From: Pontederia crassipes
Lineage: Eukaryota > Streptophyta > Magnoliopsida > Commelinales > Pontederiaceae
Direction of reading: 5' to 3'
Assembly: GCA_030549335.1 (NCBI GenBank)
Contig: CM060188.1
Coordinates: 1,860,001-1,924,000, forward strand
Length of the DNA: 64,000 nt
The translations under genes were made by a program, and so were the position numbers. The notes under the pieces were generated by a model. The model was not told the origin of the DNA. It saw nothing but the letters and a program-made list of their open reading frames with translations, and made no database searches. Of this stretch, positions 26,790 through 42,241 are shown in pieces; the stretch's first letter is position 1, and every line of letters starts with the position of its first letter.

Positions 26790-27115
26790 GTACTCCACCT
26801 TAATTCACGAAATAAACCATGAAATTAATGCATATATTCGTTTGTCAATGAAAAATTCAAGATCCATCAGAGTTTTTTTTTTTTTGTAAAATATTTTTGT
26901 TTACTTGAAAATAAGTTCCCCAAAAATGATTTGTGAATTAAATATTCTTTTAGGCCTTTTAATTATATAACGTTGCTATTTGCATGGAGTGTTCTTTTTT
27001 TTTTTATCGGGCTTGCATTTTATCGGCCCAATAGCGAGACTAAGGTCCATATCAATGATAGCCGTGCGACATGTAAAATGGGCCTCTGTTGAAGGGGCCT
27101 TAAGGCATATTAAAA
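26790..27115 (+). repeat. Duplicated non-coding segment, copy a
   Basis: Collinear with 33,597-33,880: TTTGTTTACTTGAAAATAAG, GGGCTTGCAT, GCGACATGTAAAA and GTTGAAGGG occur in both in the same order. Confidence 0.65.
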
Positions 27116-27439
27116 AAAATTAAAGAGATATTGAGAGTGTTATTGTGATATTATAATAATTATTTAGCTCATCTTTTAAAAAATGTTGTGTCTTACCTTG
27201 GACAAAGAAAAGACAGGTGATAGCCTTCGAGTACGAGAGATGTGCCTTATTGTGTTAATTTGAAGATTAACAAATCGATTTTAAACTTTCGTGATCATTT
27301 TTTTTCAAATCAGTATTTTTTTGTTTAATACAAATTGACTTCGTGTCTTGTGCCTTGTGATCTAACATATCATTCTCTCATATCTTTTAATATTTTAAAA
27401 ATTAAAATAATACATATAATAAATAATAAAAAAGAAAAA

Positions 27440-27735
27440 AATGGGAGGAGGGATCGTCGACGACATGGAGCAAAAAGGAGGGGGCATCGCCCCCTACTCT
27501 CGTAGTTGACAAGATTGGAGGAGGGGGGGAACGTCAGTGACCGACGTCGCAGAGCAAAAAAGGGGAGGGTGTCGCCCCCACTGGATTCTTGTCAGTGACG
27601 ATGCAAAGCAAAAAAAGGGGGCAGGGGCGTTGCAAGGGGAGAGGGAGGCGACAACCCCTCTCTTTTGCTCTGCATCGCTTGCGACGATGCGGAGCAAAAA
27701 GGGGGCGTCACCCCCCATCTTGTCATCGTTGTACG
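27440..27735. repeat. G-rich degenerate minisatellite with hairpin-forming units
   Basis: Four to five units built around GAGCAAAAAGGGGGC followed by a C-run (for example GGGGGCGTCACCCCCC near 27,700), spaced about 60-80 bp, with one inverted unit (CTCTTTTGCTCTGCATCG) near 27,660. It creates open frames on both strands that are not gene-like. Confidence 0.7.
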
Positions 27736-28089
27736 CACAGACAACGATCTTTTTTATTTTTTATATTTTTTATTATGTATTATTTTAAACTTTTAAATAT
27801 TAAAATATATGAGAGAATGGTTGTTAGTCATTTAATAAATAAAAATTTTAAAATTGACGGCATAGTCAACTGATCTAGATGGATGGACTAAAGTGGAAAA
27901 CACAAATAATTTATGGGGTGCTTCAATGAGTTCATATATTAGAATTAGATGCGAAAAATTGTGATAATTTAGAGAATGCATAAACAAATAACCCTTAAAA
28001 AACTTGGGAGATAGCCATGGCATGTATATGAAACAAAGTTGTGTAATGTTGTATCAAAACTCCAGTTGGGGCATTTGTTATTTGATTAT

Positions 28090-30366
28090 GTAAAAATAAG
28101 ATGAAAGGTATTATTAGACTGGGTTGCCTCCCAATAAGCATCATTCTTTTAGTCTTAGACTAGACTTTCTTCCTTCACTTCAAAAGGATTTAAAAAGTAT
28201 CATGTGATCAAGTATAGATCTCAATCTGTGGATAGCATCAACAATCAAGTATGAGTATCTCAACTTGTCATTAAGATTTTTTTTGTCTTTGAGTTGTCTC
28301 TATCCCTCCTTCAATGGGACTTAACTTCACATGTATAACTTTTAAATTTTCTGGATCATCATCTTGTTTAAATGGCCACTTCTTCAATGGCTTCCTTAAA
28401 TGAGCGAATGATGAAAAGTTTTCAAGTTCTTGGACCAATATTTCAATTGGCAAATTATGATATTTCTTAAAAGGATGTTCCATTGCCTTTTGCAAATTGA
28501 ATTTTGTTGTAAACTCCTCTACTTAAAAAGAAAAATTTTCAGCTTTCAAATTTATATTGGTCATTTTAATTTCATTGTGTTTTTTTGCTGCTGTAGCTTC
28601 TTGTTGATCAGTGAGTAATGGCATAAGTGAGACTTTGAAACTTTGAGTATCCCCCCTCCACCCCCACCCCCACCCCCCCCCCCCCCCCCACCAAAAAAAA
28701 AAAGATCGCAGCTGACTTAAACTTCAGGCTACTTCTTGTCTTTCGATGTTTCTTCATATTGTAAGATTTAAAGATTCTTTAGCTGGTAACATCCCATGTT
28801 GTGCCATGAAGGAACCCGTCTCAAGTGAAACCTCACCTGGACGGTTAGAGGTAGATCTAAGAACCTCACATCTTAGAATAGGTGAGAGTGTTTTCGTCTC
28901 TGATTTGGGTGCACTAAGTAACTTATTTCCAAGGATAGTCTATAAGTGAATTGAGTTGCTATGCTCATCAGAGATGAAGATATTTGTAAGTTGTGGATAA
29001 TCTGAAAGTAAATTAGCGAGAGTATTCGATAGTTTCTTCATAAATTCATAATTTGAATTTTTCAGAATTTCTTCTTCATTAAATAAGCACTTTAGGGATG
29101 AATCTTCAATGTGATTCATTGTTGGTACCATTGAAATAGTCTCTGTAGTCACTTCAACAATTTCATTTTGTCTCTTAGCCTGTGCATTTGTGAGGCAACC
29201 TCCTTTTCGACTTCAGCTTGTGTTACTGTAGAATTAATATCGATTGTTGAAGCATTTATCTGATTGTTAACTTCAGCTTCAGCTTCATATGGTTTCTTAT
29301 GTTTCTCCTCTATAGCCAATTCTTTCTTTTGATTTATCTCTTTCGAAAATCCCATCTTCTCTTCCTGAAATTCTTCTTTTAGAGGAGCAGGTTGAGTTTG
29401 TAAAATTTCTGAATTAGGCTATAGAAAAGTTTGAGCCGCAAGTACTTGAGATTCACCTTGTAGAGCATGCCATAGATAGTTGCTTCATGATTGCATATTA
29501 CTTTTGTTGTTGTTTCAAGAAGTTCTCCAACTTAGTCTCAAAATCTGATTTCCATATTGGTTGAGTAGGTATTTGTCGATTTGTTGAAATATTCATAATT
29601 GCAACATGAAACTCTGAAACTTGATTTTCACTTTGATGATTACATGGCTTACTACTTGAGAAGTCTTGTTCAGGATTACTGTAACTTGAACTTTTCTGAC
29701 CATGTGAAGTATACATGTAAACATTGAAAGGTTGTTGGACAGAAGGTTTTGATCGCAATAAACTTGTGATGGTCCTTCAACATTGAAACTAAAATTTTTA
29801 ATAGACTTGGATATGATATCTTCAATTTTGGAATACACTTTATCTCAATTTTCATTGATTGACAATCCACTTGATCGATAATAGTTCTGAGGCCTATCTT
29901 ATACTTGATCCTTAAAGTGCTAGCCGACTTCTTCTTAGTTTGACATGTGACCAGAGAACAAATTCAAAAATTTCTGCACTGCTATAACTTGTCGTATAAT
30001 GAGGTTAGGTATAAACATAAAGTAGAACAAAAACTAAGATAGGATTGATAGTAGAAAAATAAAGTACAGAAAAATAAAACTAGGTTAAATAAAAAAAAGA
30101 ATAGACAAAAAGGAAAGATTGAATATAAACAATGGAATATGATAAACAGTGAAAATATAAGATAAGTAAAAATAGAGACAAGTATAAACAAAAACTAATC
30201 TAGAGAAACGAAAGTAAAAAGAAAAAGAGAACTGAAATGTAAATGGACAAGAATATGATAATAAACAATGTGGTGGTATAAAGCAATGATATCAGATTCA
30301 AATCAAAAAAATCAAAATCTAGAAACAAATTCAAAACTCTCCCCGACAACGGCGCAAAAAACTTGT
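28090..30366 (-). pseudogene. Gypsy retrotransposon internal region: leader and gag-like fragments, truncated
   Basis: Several overlapping minus-strand fragments are gag-like by position and composition: about 29,840-29,500 (ends FETKLENFLKQQQK), 29,355-28,940 (Glu/Lys-rich) and 28,495-28,270. The left end carries GGGTTGCCTCCCAATAAGC (28,124), whose complement is a recurrent motif in plant Gypsy elements. Frames are broken by stops; protease and polymerase are absent. It follows a primer-binding site and LTR on the right. Confidence 0.6.
30339..30361 (-). other. Retrotransposon primer-binding site
   Basis: On the minus strand TTGCGCCGTTGTCGGGGAG closely matches the TGGCGCCGTTGCCGGGGA site common next to 5' LTRs of plant Athila/Tat-type Gypsy elements. 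Confidence 0.65.
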
Positions 30367-32110
30367 TGTAAGAAATCTGTGTAAGTATGGAAAGTAGTGT
30401 TTGCACGCTAAATACTAGTACGTGGAGATCGGATTTTCTTTTGCACAAATAGAAATAAATTTTAAATTTATAATCCCAATTACACTTCTCAAGTGGCAAG
30501 TACACAATCGTCGTCGATGTACAGATTGGGGTCGAACCACAAAGAGAAAAGTTACATTTTTTTTAACTTATGTAACGATGAGAGAAGATGATATGATTTT
30601 GATAGTAAGAAAAGTAAACTAAGATTGCTTAAAATCAATATTGTGAGAACGTAACAGTTTTGTTGTGTATATTTTTTTAGCTTTTTAATTAAATGATAAA
30701 AATAGAGCTACGAATTCAAAACTAAATTCTAGATGATGTTAACTATCAAGACTAGGAAATTTTTGTTAGGGATGAACGATAATTAGCTATGCCTTAGAAA
30801 TTCAGTTCAATTGGATGCAAACAAATCAGTAAGTCATGAAAATGGATCCTTGTACTATCGTATTAAGGATCACTTTAGCATCTCCACTCTCGCTTCGAGA
30901 CCACAGATTTAAGCACATATAGGACTACTCCCTGAGCTCTCCCCTCTCGACTTGAATTTAGTCTCCCCTATCTCATTGACTGGTTTTCCTAATACTGCTA
31001 ACTAACCTCTCGGCTCACTGTTAAACTGTTTCACAAATACCACTAGTAGAAATTAGACATGATGAAGGGAGATGGGAGATTGCAAACAAATCACCAAACA
31101 CATCAAATATAGGTTCTCATCACTCGTGCTAGGGATGTTCTAGTTTCTCCGCTCTCGCTTCGAAACCATGGATTTAAGTATTCAGATTATGATTAAGTCA
31201 TTCTCCATGAGTTCCACCTCTCGGTTTATCTCAAGTTGAAGTGACTTTCCTACTGATTATTCCACTATGACCAGCTAGTCTTTGAGCTCATCGTTGGACT
31301 GTTTACAACATATGTTATGTCTCAAGAGTCTGTTGCATGATGAATAATTAAACTATCGACAAAGTAAACAATATTCAGCAAGTAAAATAAGCAACACATA
31401 TCAAGAAAATATGCATCCAATTCATAAGTGACATAGCCAAATAGTTCGATCCCATTAAGAAATCCTCAGTCTTAATGGTTGATTAGCTATACATAACTAT
31501 GTGCATCACAACATAAAACATTATCATCCTAACACTAAACATTGTTCAATAGAGAAAACTAAAAAAAATATCAATAAAAAAGAAGTAGGAAATGCGGAAA
31601 ATGCAGCAACCAGTACTATGATTGGAGCGCCAGCTTCCCCTCTCGGCCCAGCTGATCTTCTTCCTCTTCAAAGTGGCTTCTCCTCTTCCTGTAGGTTGGT
31701 CTCCTCCATGCCCCCAAGTACCTCACATTACCTCTCGATGATTGTTGGCCAACCTCCCTTCTCTTTGAGACATTCTTTCCTTGTTATATCCTGGCATCAC
31801 TTCTGTCCATCATTTGATATTTGACACCTGTTCATTTTACAACATCATCTTCTTATCCAGCCATTTGATGTGGAACACTTGTCTGGTATATCACATTCCT
31901 TTTATTCTTCTCATTTTTCCATGAGGCAAATGGATGTGTTTGTCCTAGTACTTTTATCTTTTTCTGCATCTCTATTTTTGTTCCCTACGCGCGTCAGGTG
32001 GCAGCTATCATTTTGTCTTTTTCTGTCAGTTCAGTTTCTGGTCTTAGCAGCGTTAGATACCCAATGTAGGGATTCTTTTAATTTGGCTGCCGAATACTCC
32101 TATGCAACGT
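30367..32110 (-). mobile_element. Probable 5' LTR of the Gypsy element
   Basis: Begins on the plus strand as TGTAAGAAATC next to the primer-binding site. The far edge is uncertain (about 32,110). It holds two diverged repeats (GTTCTCATCACTCGTGC with CTCTCGCTTCGAAACCATGG near 31,150; CTCTCGCTTCGAGACCACAG near 30,885), so it has internal duplication. The 107-codon frame at 31,501 is not gene-like. Confidence 0.5.
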
Positions 32111-32229
32111 GAGAGTACCTACTGAAAGATAAAAGTTTACAAATTTAGAAGATTTTATCTATATTTTTAACAAAAGAGCTAAGATGACATAGAGATTTCA
32201 TATAACAAGTAAAAAGTTAAAAATATAAA

Positions 32230-33560
32230 TTGTTGAACGACTATTGTAATTGCTGATTACATCCCAAACCGATGGTAGGTGGGTCAATTATCATACGACG
32301 TGTATATTGACGGAAGAGAACCTTGGTAGATGGGTGGTTTCATGAAGATGACAGCTGGTTCGAATTTGGACAAAGGTGACATTGCTCGAAAGATGCTTGT
32401 CCTAAAGGGTGCAAATGAACATGTGCGTTCACACTATAAAATGATGCATTCACATTAGGCACCTTCCTTAATGCCACTCCTCTCTTGTCCATTTTATTCT
32501 TACTTTTTTAAACTATAAAATCAACTTATATTCTTTTAATAGTGAAAGTTGAAGAGTCTCATCTCTTTTTCCAACAACAAAATTTATTATTTGATAATAA
32601 TTAACATCGAAAGTATTTATTTTTTAAATATTATAAAATCAAAGATCCCTTTTCTATTTCATAAAAAAATAAATTATTATTTTAAATAATTAACATGAAA
32701 AGTTTTTAATATTATAATTTTTACTTTATTTTACTATATTTATTGTATCACAGTGCCTATATTTTATTCAGCTTATTTAATATTTTTATATTTATTATGG
32801 CACTAAAATGTGATGCTATGTCAAATAAGCTGAATAAAATAAATATTAAAATATCAAATAAGCTGAATAAATATAGACACGATTAACAATTATATACAAA
32901 ATAAAAATTATAATGTTAAAATTTTTACATGTTAATCATTTAAAAGAATAGTCTTATTTTTTAAGAAAGAGAAAATGGATCTTTGATCTTCTAATATTAT
33001 AAAAAAATAAAGACCTTTAATGCTAATTATTATAAAATAATAAATTCTATGTTGAAAAGAGAGAGAAGAGACTCTTGATCTTTCACTATTATAAAAGATT
33101 TTATAGTTTTAAAAAGTAAGAGTATAATGAGTAAAAGTGAAGTAGCATTAAGAATTATGGAGTGACATTAAAGACACCCTTTCATGAAAGGATGCATTCC
33201 AAAGTTGCAAGAATTGTGAAGGGTGGTTTCATGAAAGGATCCATAATAATCAAGAGGGAACTAGGAGTCAATGGACTTTGTGTGTTGACTTGAATTTCAA
33301 ATTTGACTAAGGGAGGGACAGTTAGAGAAGTTAGGAAACTACTACCTGATAGCCTATAAAAGGCAGAACTCGACCAAGCTTTGTATAGACATTTTAGTAT
33401 TTGAAAAGAAGTCAATGAGTAACTGATTCCTCTGAGCGTGAGATATATCATATTTGCCTTATCTCGTCAAAGAAGTGAGTGAGTTATCTGGGATAGTACA
33501 ATCGGTATTATCGTCCTCTGTTCCTTAGGAGAAGCGGCTTAAACCTCTAAGTGAAGAAAT
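32230..33560 (+). mobile_element. LTR-like sequence split by a foldback element
   Basis: The flanks of the foldback join into a sequence with a TATA-like AGCCTATAAAAGGC at about 33,350, followed by LTR-like text ending near 33,560. Weak evidence; classification is inference. Confidence 0.35.
32452..33190. mobile_element. 739-bp foldback (long inverted repeat) element
   Basis: Left arm about 32,455-32,740 and right arm about 32,890-33,185 are near-complete reverse complements: TTAATGCCACTCC...CTTACTTTTTTAAACTATAA on the left matches TTAATGTCACTCC...CTTACTTTTTAAAACTATAA on the complement of the right. A central AT-rich region has GCTTATTTAATATTTTTATA/GCTGAATAAA repeats. GATGCATTC (9 bp) occurs at both edges (32,443-32,451 and 33,191-33,199), a plausible Mutator-size target duplication, though the outermost few bases of the arms do not match. 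Confidence 0.7.
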
Positions 33561-33596
33561 GTCTGATTCATTGGTTGGTGACACACGACTTACTTC

Positions 33597-33880
33597 ACTT
33601 TAATTCACGGAATAAACTAGCATCTATTCGTCTGTGAATGGAAAATTCACGATCCTCCAAAGTTTTTTTTTGTAGAATATTTGTTTACTTGAAAATAAGT
33701 TCCGAAAAAATGGTATGTAGATTAAATATTCTTTTAAGTATTTCAATTATATAACATTGCTATTTGCATGGAATTCTGTTTTTTTATTGGGCTTGCATGA
33801 AATATTCTATGGCCCTGCGACATGTAAAAGTGAAACAAATGGGCCTTTGTTGAAGGGCCTTTAAAGCATATCAACAAATT
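33597..33880 (+). repeat. Duplicated non-coding segment, copy b
   Basis: Partner of 26,790-27,115, shortened by small deletions. Confidence 0.65.
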
Positions 33881-36290
<2,410 letters not shown>

Positions 36291-36404
36291 TTTGTTCCCC
36301 AAAATTTTCAGATCTCTTTCCCTCCTCCTCCTCCTCCTCCTTCGGTTCTTCCCTTCTCCGACGAAGGCTCCTCCGGCACTCCGATCTCGGCGTCCGGCCG
36401 GCTA

Positions 36405-39400
36405 ATGGAAGCGCTCAGGAAGCAGGCATCCAAACTCCGGGAGCAGGTCGCCAGGCAGCAGCAGGTAAGCGATTACCAAACCCCTATTCGTTCCGATCTT
36501 TTCGTCGAGGCCGCTTGTCTGGAGATTTTCTGCTCTATTTGCTTCCTGCCTAAGTCCGATTCCTCGTTTAATCGTTGGAATAACGTCCGGATGCGTCTTT
36601 AATCTGATATTGGGTTCCTGAATGCAAAACTATTGGGAGATCTGTGGAGTGTCGCATAGGTGGTGGAAGTTCTGCGTCTTTACCATTTGTTGATTGTATC
36701 CGAGTGGTGTAGCCATTTGTTTTAAGGTATTCCCGAGTCATTACGATCGGAAAGGTGTAAATTTTTCTGAGATCTCTGTGGAAGTAAGGCCATTTGAGAC
36801 ACTCGTGGTAGGTATATTTGCCCAATCAGAAGCATTCACTTGATTCTATTCGAAGGCTATTCCATTAGTCTTTCACCGCCTTTTCATCTCTTTCTATACG
36901 TTCATTATCAAGTCGTTGAACAAGTTTAAAGGCATTAAAAACATCAATAATATGTTACCATAAGGGGGATCGTTTTGACACTAAACAGAATGATGTATGC
37001 TATGCAAGTACAACGATAATCCTTGTAAAAGATTTAATCTCTTCCAGATGTTTTCAGAAGATCAGGAATGAATGAATCATCAAATTTATTATCATTTTTA
37101 TTTGATTGGTTCTACTGTTAGCGGGTTGAGCTCCAATAAGAAGATCATCACTGTTGAGAGATGTTTATCTTTAATGACCCTGTATCCAACTGAAGGGTCT
37201 TGCAGACTTTGGAAAAATAAAGGGAACCACAACACATTTTCAGGGATTTCATGGCATGTCCTTTTGATTTATAACACTTCACCCTGAGATATCATTCCTT
37301 ATTGTGCAAGAGAGATTGATTTTGCATTCAGAAAATCTTGTTATATATGAAGCCTTCACATTGAAGTACATATAGTACTGAAAGTATGAAATTGGACTTC
37401 TAATTGTGATCATTGAGATTTTCCCATGGTTTCAAAAGGGTGACATTGTTTATAAATGTTCTCATTGTCTCAGGCTGTCCTAAAGCAGTTCAGTGGCAAT
37501 GGATATGGAAGTTCAGACAATGCATTTGCAGACGCTTCAGAATATCAGCAACATCAAAAGCTGGAAAGACTTTATACCTCAACTCGGGCTGCTAAGGTAA
37601 CATATCCTGTTTATATGATGTTGTCATTAGCTATTATTTTCTGTATCCTTCTCATTTTTGTTCCTTCCTCTTTAGCATTTTCAAAGGGATATAGTTCGTG
37701 GTGTAGAAGGTTATATTGTTACAGGCTCTAAGCAAGTGGAAATTGGTATGCTTTTGTATCTCTGTTTTGTTTTCCTTTCTTCTTTCTCATGTCCATTTTA
37801 CAAATGACAATTAATAACACATTTATCATTAAATGTATACTCATTTTCTAATTATGAATTCAATTTATAGGCAACAAATTGGCTGAAGACAGTAAGAAAT
37901 ATGGACTTGATAACTCCTGCACTAGTGGCAATACTTTATCAAAAGCTGCCTCATCTTATGCAAAAGCTCGTATGCAAATGGAATACGAACGTGGGAATCT
38001 CTTGAAAGCTCTTGGCACCCAGGTCTTACTGATCTCCCTTGTTTGCTGCGATGATGGTCTACTTGATGCCATTTTATGATCATATTTGTATTTGTTAAAT
38101 GGAAAATAAGTTCCTTTCAAAATTGATGATTTAGAAAATTATTCTATTTTCCTGTGGTTAGTTATGCTTTATGTGGCAACTAAATTGAGAAAAATATTAT
38201 TTAATGCTTAAATGGAATATAGAAAAGCAATTGAATGTTACTTTTTTTTTAAAAAAAAATGAATTTCTATAGATCTTTTCATCCCCAAGAAAAACAAGTG
38301 CCCTAAAATACCCAAATTCTGGAAAACTTTGGCAAAATGTTGTGCATGCAAACTCTGTTGAGTTTATTTTGTTATTTAGTAGTCAATGTACAACTGGAGT
38401 ACTGAGATCCTAATGTGGGTCATTAAAAAACGTTTTCATGTCATCATCAACTCTCAAATCAATAAACTCCTGCTACAAGAGAGGAGCTGAAGACCAAGGA
38501 AAAGATACAAATCTCTTTTCTTCTATTTGATGCCTCAATTTCAACATTGTGCTCTTTTATGCTTCTTCCCCAAAGAACAAATAATACACAATGCCAGAGA
38601 TGAGTAACAAAGGGAGGGGATCCAGGGTGGATGTTGACAGGGGATCACTATTTTCATTTTATTTTGTTAGGAAAAGACCGAAGAGTCAGCAGATGAATTC
38701 TCATTTTGGAAGTGGAAGTTCACTTTCTGAAATGTTGCTCTTTCTTTTCGTATTGACTGACCTTTTATGGGTCATCCAAAAAGCAGAAAATGCAGAATTC
38801 ATTCCTCAACAAAACATTTTCATTGCTGGTTTATTTATTAGATGAGTGCATACCTGCATGTGTATCAGTTAAGTTTGAAGACCTCATTTTATCTGTGGCT
38901 GCTATATTGTGTTCATAATGGCACAAATTATGTGGTTGCATCTTATGCGATTCAACAGATAATAGAGCAAAAATAAAAGCATGCTTTGTACTTCATGTCT
39001 TGGAAATTGTAGTCTGATGATGTCTCTCCAAGTCTTTTATTTTTTCCCATCTTCCCGAACTGTTGCATTAAGCTTGTGGAGCTTGAAAGACTGGTGTGAT
39101 GCTTTGAGCTCGAATTTTGTATTTGCTCCAGCTAAGATTTTGCTAATAAATTTGAGTTGACTATCCTCATCGATATCCTTTTGGGCCAGGTTGCAGAGCC
39201 TTTAAGAGCAATGGTTATGGGCGCTCCCTTGGAAGATGCTCGACATCTTGCTCAGAGATATGACAGGCTGCGCCAAGAAGCAGAAGCTCAGGTAGTTCTA
39301 ATATAGTGTTTGCACTTTGATTCTATTGAAAGTTCCTAAAACTTGTCTGACATCATTTCTGAGGAACTTGTTAGACCATGGCTTTACTGAAAAAGTATAT

Positions 39401-41119
39401 GCTATACATTTTAATTTTTTTTGGACGAGTTGATACAGTTTAGAAGTTATACTATTGATCTTTTTGCCATATCCTCAATCAAATTAAAAGCTGCCGACTT
39501 GGTATGATCAACATCAAATGAGGAAGTTGTACAACAATTTGGAGGCATGTGGATGTTAATAGTTATCACTGCCGTTCTGCTAAAAAAAATAGTTATCATT
39601 GCCGTGGCCTGAAAGAGCTTCTTTTGATCAAAGAATACATTTGTTAATATACCCGCAAATGACTTGATGTCATTCTCTGATATTATGAAAGGAAACAGCT
39701 AATTTTTCTATAGTTTTTTATTGAATTCTGTTGGGTTGACATGCTAATGGCGAGATGACAATTTTGCCTGAAATCTGTGCAAAATTATCACCAAATGTAC
39801 AGTATGATGTTCTATATAAATAGAGATTTACCAATATCCACCTTTAAAATACGTTCTCTTCATCAAATGCTGAAAAAAAAAATCAGAAAATGCGATGCAG
39901 CCTAGTATGTTGCAAATCATATTGTATGCTGTTAACTTTTTCCTTAGTGAAATAATCAGTCGGTTATTGATGAGATGAGTAAAATGATATTTTTTTCATT
40001 GAAAATTGTTGGTATGTTTCTTGTTATTATATTCTAGTTCTAATTAGATTGTGATGAAACTCTAACTTGCCCAAAAGCTTGTGTATGGGTTATGAACCAG
40101 TTGTATTTGAACATTACATTTTCTTTTGTTTTACAGGCTATTGAAGTTTCTAAGCGCCAAATGAGAGTAAGGGAAACTCCTGGTCATGGGGATAACATCA
40201 CCAGACTCGAAGCTGCTGAAGCCAAACTGCAAGAATTAAAATCTAACATGGTGATACTTGGTAAGGAAGCAGTTTCAGCCATGACTGCCGTGGAAGCTCA
40301 ACAACAAAGATTGACCTTACAGAGGATTGTTGCAATGGTAAGGCTTCATATTTGATTTAGTACTATTATTCTTTGCACATTTGAAATCTGGAATGCAGCT
40401 TACTATTTTCCATTCATTAAGGTTAAATCAGAACGAAGTTACCATGAGAAAATTCTAGAAATTCTCAGACAACTTGAGGATGAGGTGCGAATAATCTGAT
40501 TTCTTTTTTATAAGCTAAAGTTTAATGTCATATTACAAATGCATCGAAGTGTAACTTATACATGTAACTTGAAGTGCTATTTCTGATTTGCAGATATTGT
40601 CAGACCGTCAAAGAATTGAATCATCTCCAAGTCCAGTTATGGAAAATTCTATGCCACCACCACCTTCGTATGAGGAAGTTAACGGGTTTTATTCTGCTCC
40701 AAATGGCGATGATTCAACTGAGCCTCTTGACTACTTCTTAGGAGAGGTAGTTGAGTTTGTGTTTTTTCGTCCTATTCTATGTTGGCACCTGTGAGTTTTT
40801 AATGCGAATTCAGTTTTTTGTGGTAGTTTCTTTACCTTTGCATTTTTATGAACTGCAAGGTTATACAATCATATGAAGCTGAGACCAATGTAGAGCTTAA
40901 CTTGTCAGTTGGTGATTTTGTGGTTGTCCGTAAGGTACATACCTCGTTTTCCTAAGGTTTTCTCCTCGAATTATTTCACCATGGATACATGTTTGATTGC
41001 AGGTGTCAGGCAATGGTTGGGCAGAAGGTGAATGCAGAGGAAATGCAGGATGGTTTCCATTTGCCTACATCGAAAGACAGGATCGTGTGCTTGCAAGTAA
41101 AATAGCTCAAATTCTATAG
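36405..41119 (+). CDS. SH3 domain-containing protein (SH3P1-3 family; BAR-like plus SH3)
   Basis: Ten exons join in frame with GT-AG introns: 36405-36464, 37474-37596, 37676-37745, 37871-38022, 39190-39291, 40137-40337, 40422-40484, 40594-40746, 40860-40934, 41003-41119, giving 371 aa, the size of plant SH3P2. It begins MEALRKQASKLREQVARQQQ, the family's conserved start. Residues about 1-250 form the helical BAR-like region; about 270-310 are Pro/Ser-rich with PPPPSYEEV; the SH3 core is in the last two exons (VELNLSVGDFVVV, GWAEGECRG, AGWFPFAYIER). Known plant members bind phosphoinositides, curve membranes and act in clathrin trafficking, cell-plate formation and autophagosome formation; that role is by homology. 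The gene is AT-rich, with a 1.0-kb first intron and 1.2-kb fourth intron. It appears to be the intact parent of the fragments at 44.7, 47.4, 49.6 and 53.4-55.2 kb. Confidence 0.92.
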
Positions 41120-42241
41120 GAGTTCGGCCTTGTTACATATGATTGCCAATGTTGTGTGTTGCATTGAGTTCCTTGGCTTCATAGTTCCCTACAAGGAACA
41201 TGCTCTGTCATCTGTGTATTTTGGTCCTATTCTTTTTCCCTTCTGTAGTCAGTTAATATTATTGTAAGCTGATGTCCAATTTTGTTTATTTATAGTACGA
41301 CGCTCTCTTGTCTTCTTGCCCAATGGTAATGAAATATTCGATCAAAGTGAATGTTGTGTGCAGCCATGCTCTGGTGAAGTATATAGTATCCCCATGTGTA
41401 CTTTGGTTATCTGTGTGCTGATGAGTTCGTTAGTTTGGTACCACCATAGTTTCCAGCTTATTCAATCAAAGAGAACATTTTGAGTAAGGTAGGTTAAAAA
41501 AACATGTGTTATGCAGGGACTTGTCGACAAAATAAATCACTCGTTATATATCTAGTTTAAAATAAAATCATGTACGCACAGTTACAGAGTTAATTTAAGT
41601 GGCCGCTTATACATAATAGAGAAGACTGCCAAAAGCTCACTACTAGAAAATTCTAGAAAGTTGTTTCACGTCTATTGCGTTTCCATTGAGTTTGGTTAAA
41701 TACCATTGAAAAGAAAGAAGGGGAAAAAAATAAGTTGGATAGAAGTGGAAAAGATTCAATTAACACTTTTTTTATTAAGATAAATAAATAATGAGAAATT
41801 AAACGTATTAATTAATCGTCCCCCTTTATAACTCCATATTTTTTATTTTACGAATAAAAAGAAAACAATGATTTACAAGCGAATACATCCATCATAACAA
41901 TGCCCGGAGAACTGCGTTTAATCACGTGATTCTGCGCGATAAATGGAGCAATTGCGAAAATTACGTATTGTGAAATCGAAATAATTAATATATGAAAGGA
42001 AATAATTATCACGATGGAAGGAAAAGGAGAAATTTAAGAAACAGCAGGAAAGATTGCTAATAATTCGGGGACCTAAAGATCAAGAAATTAATTAAATAGG
42101 AAAAAGTATCCAATAGAATCTCTCGTTTAACTACGACGCAGGGCTTCAGTTGTAACAGAAACAGAGGAGAGAGAGAGAAAAAAACAATACAAAAATCAAA
42201 CGTGGCCGGCGGCCGAGTCGAGAGGAACACGAAAGAAAAGA
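41120..42241. other. SH3P 3' UTR and spacer to the LRR gene
   Basis: Sequence to about 41,430 resembles 49,830-50,220, and about 41,560-42,095 resembles 50,480-50,935, so this spacer belongs to the tandem unit. A GA-rich stretch before 42,242 is probably the LRR 5' UTR. Confidence 0.6.

Noticed and set aside
28656-28690. C-run considered as a tract of interest
   Set aside because: Simple repeat inside retroelement DNA; only mentioned with the poly-G.
31501-32112. Frames of 80-107 codons
   Set aside because: Within the probable Gypsy LTR; composition not gene-like.
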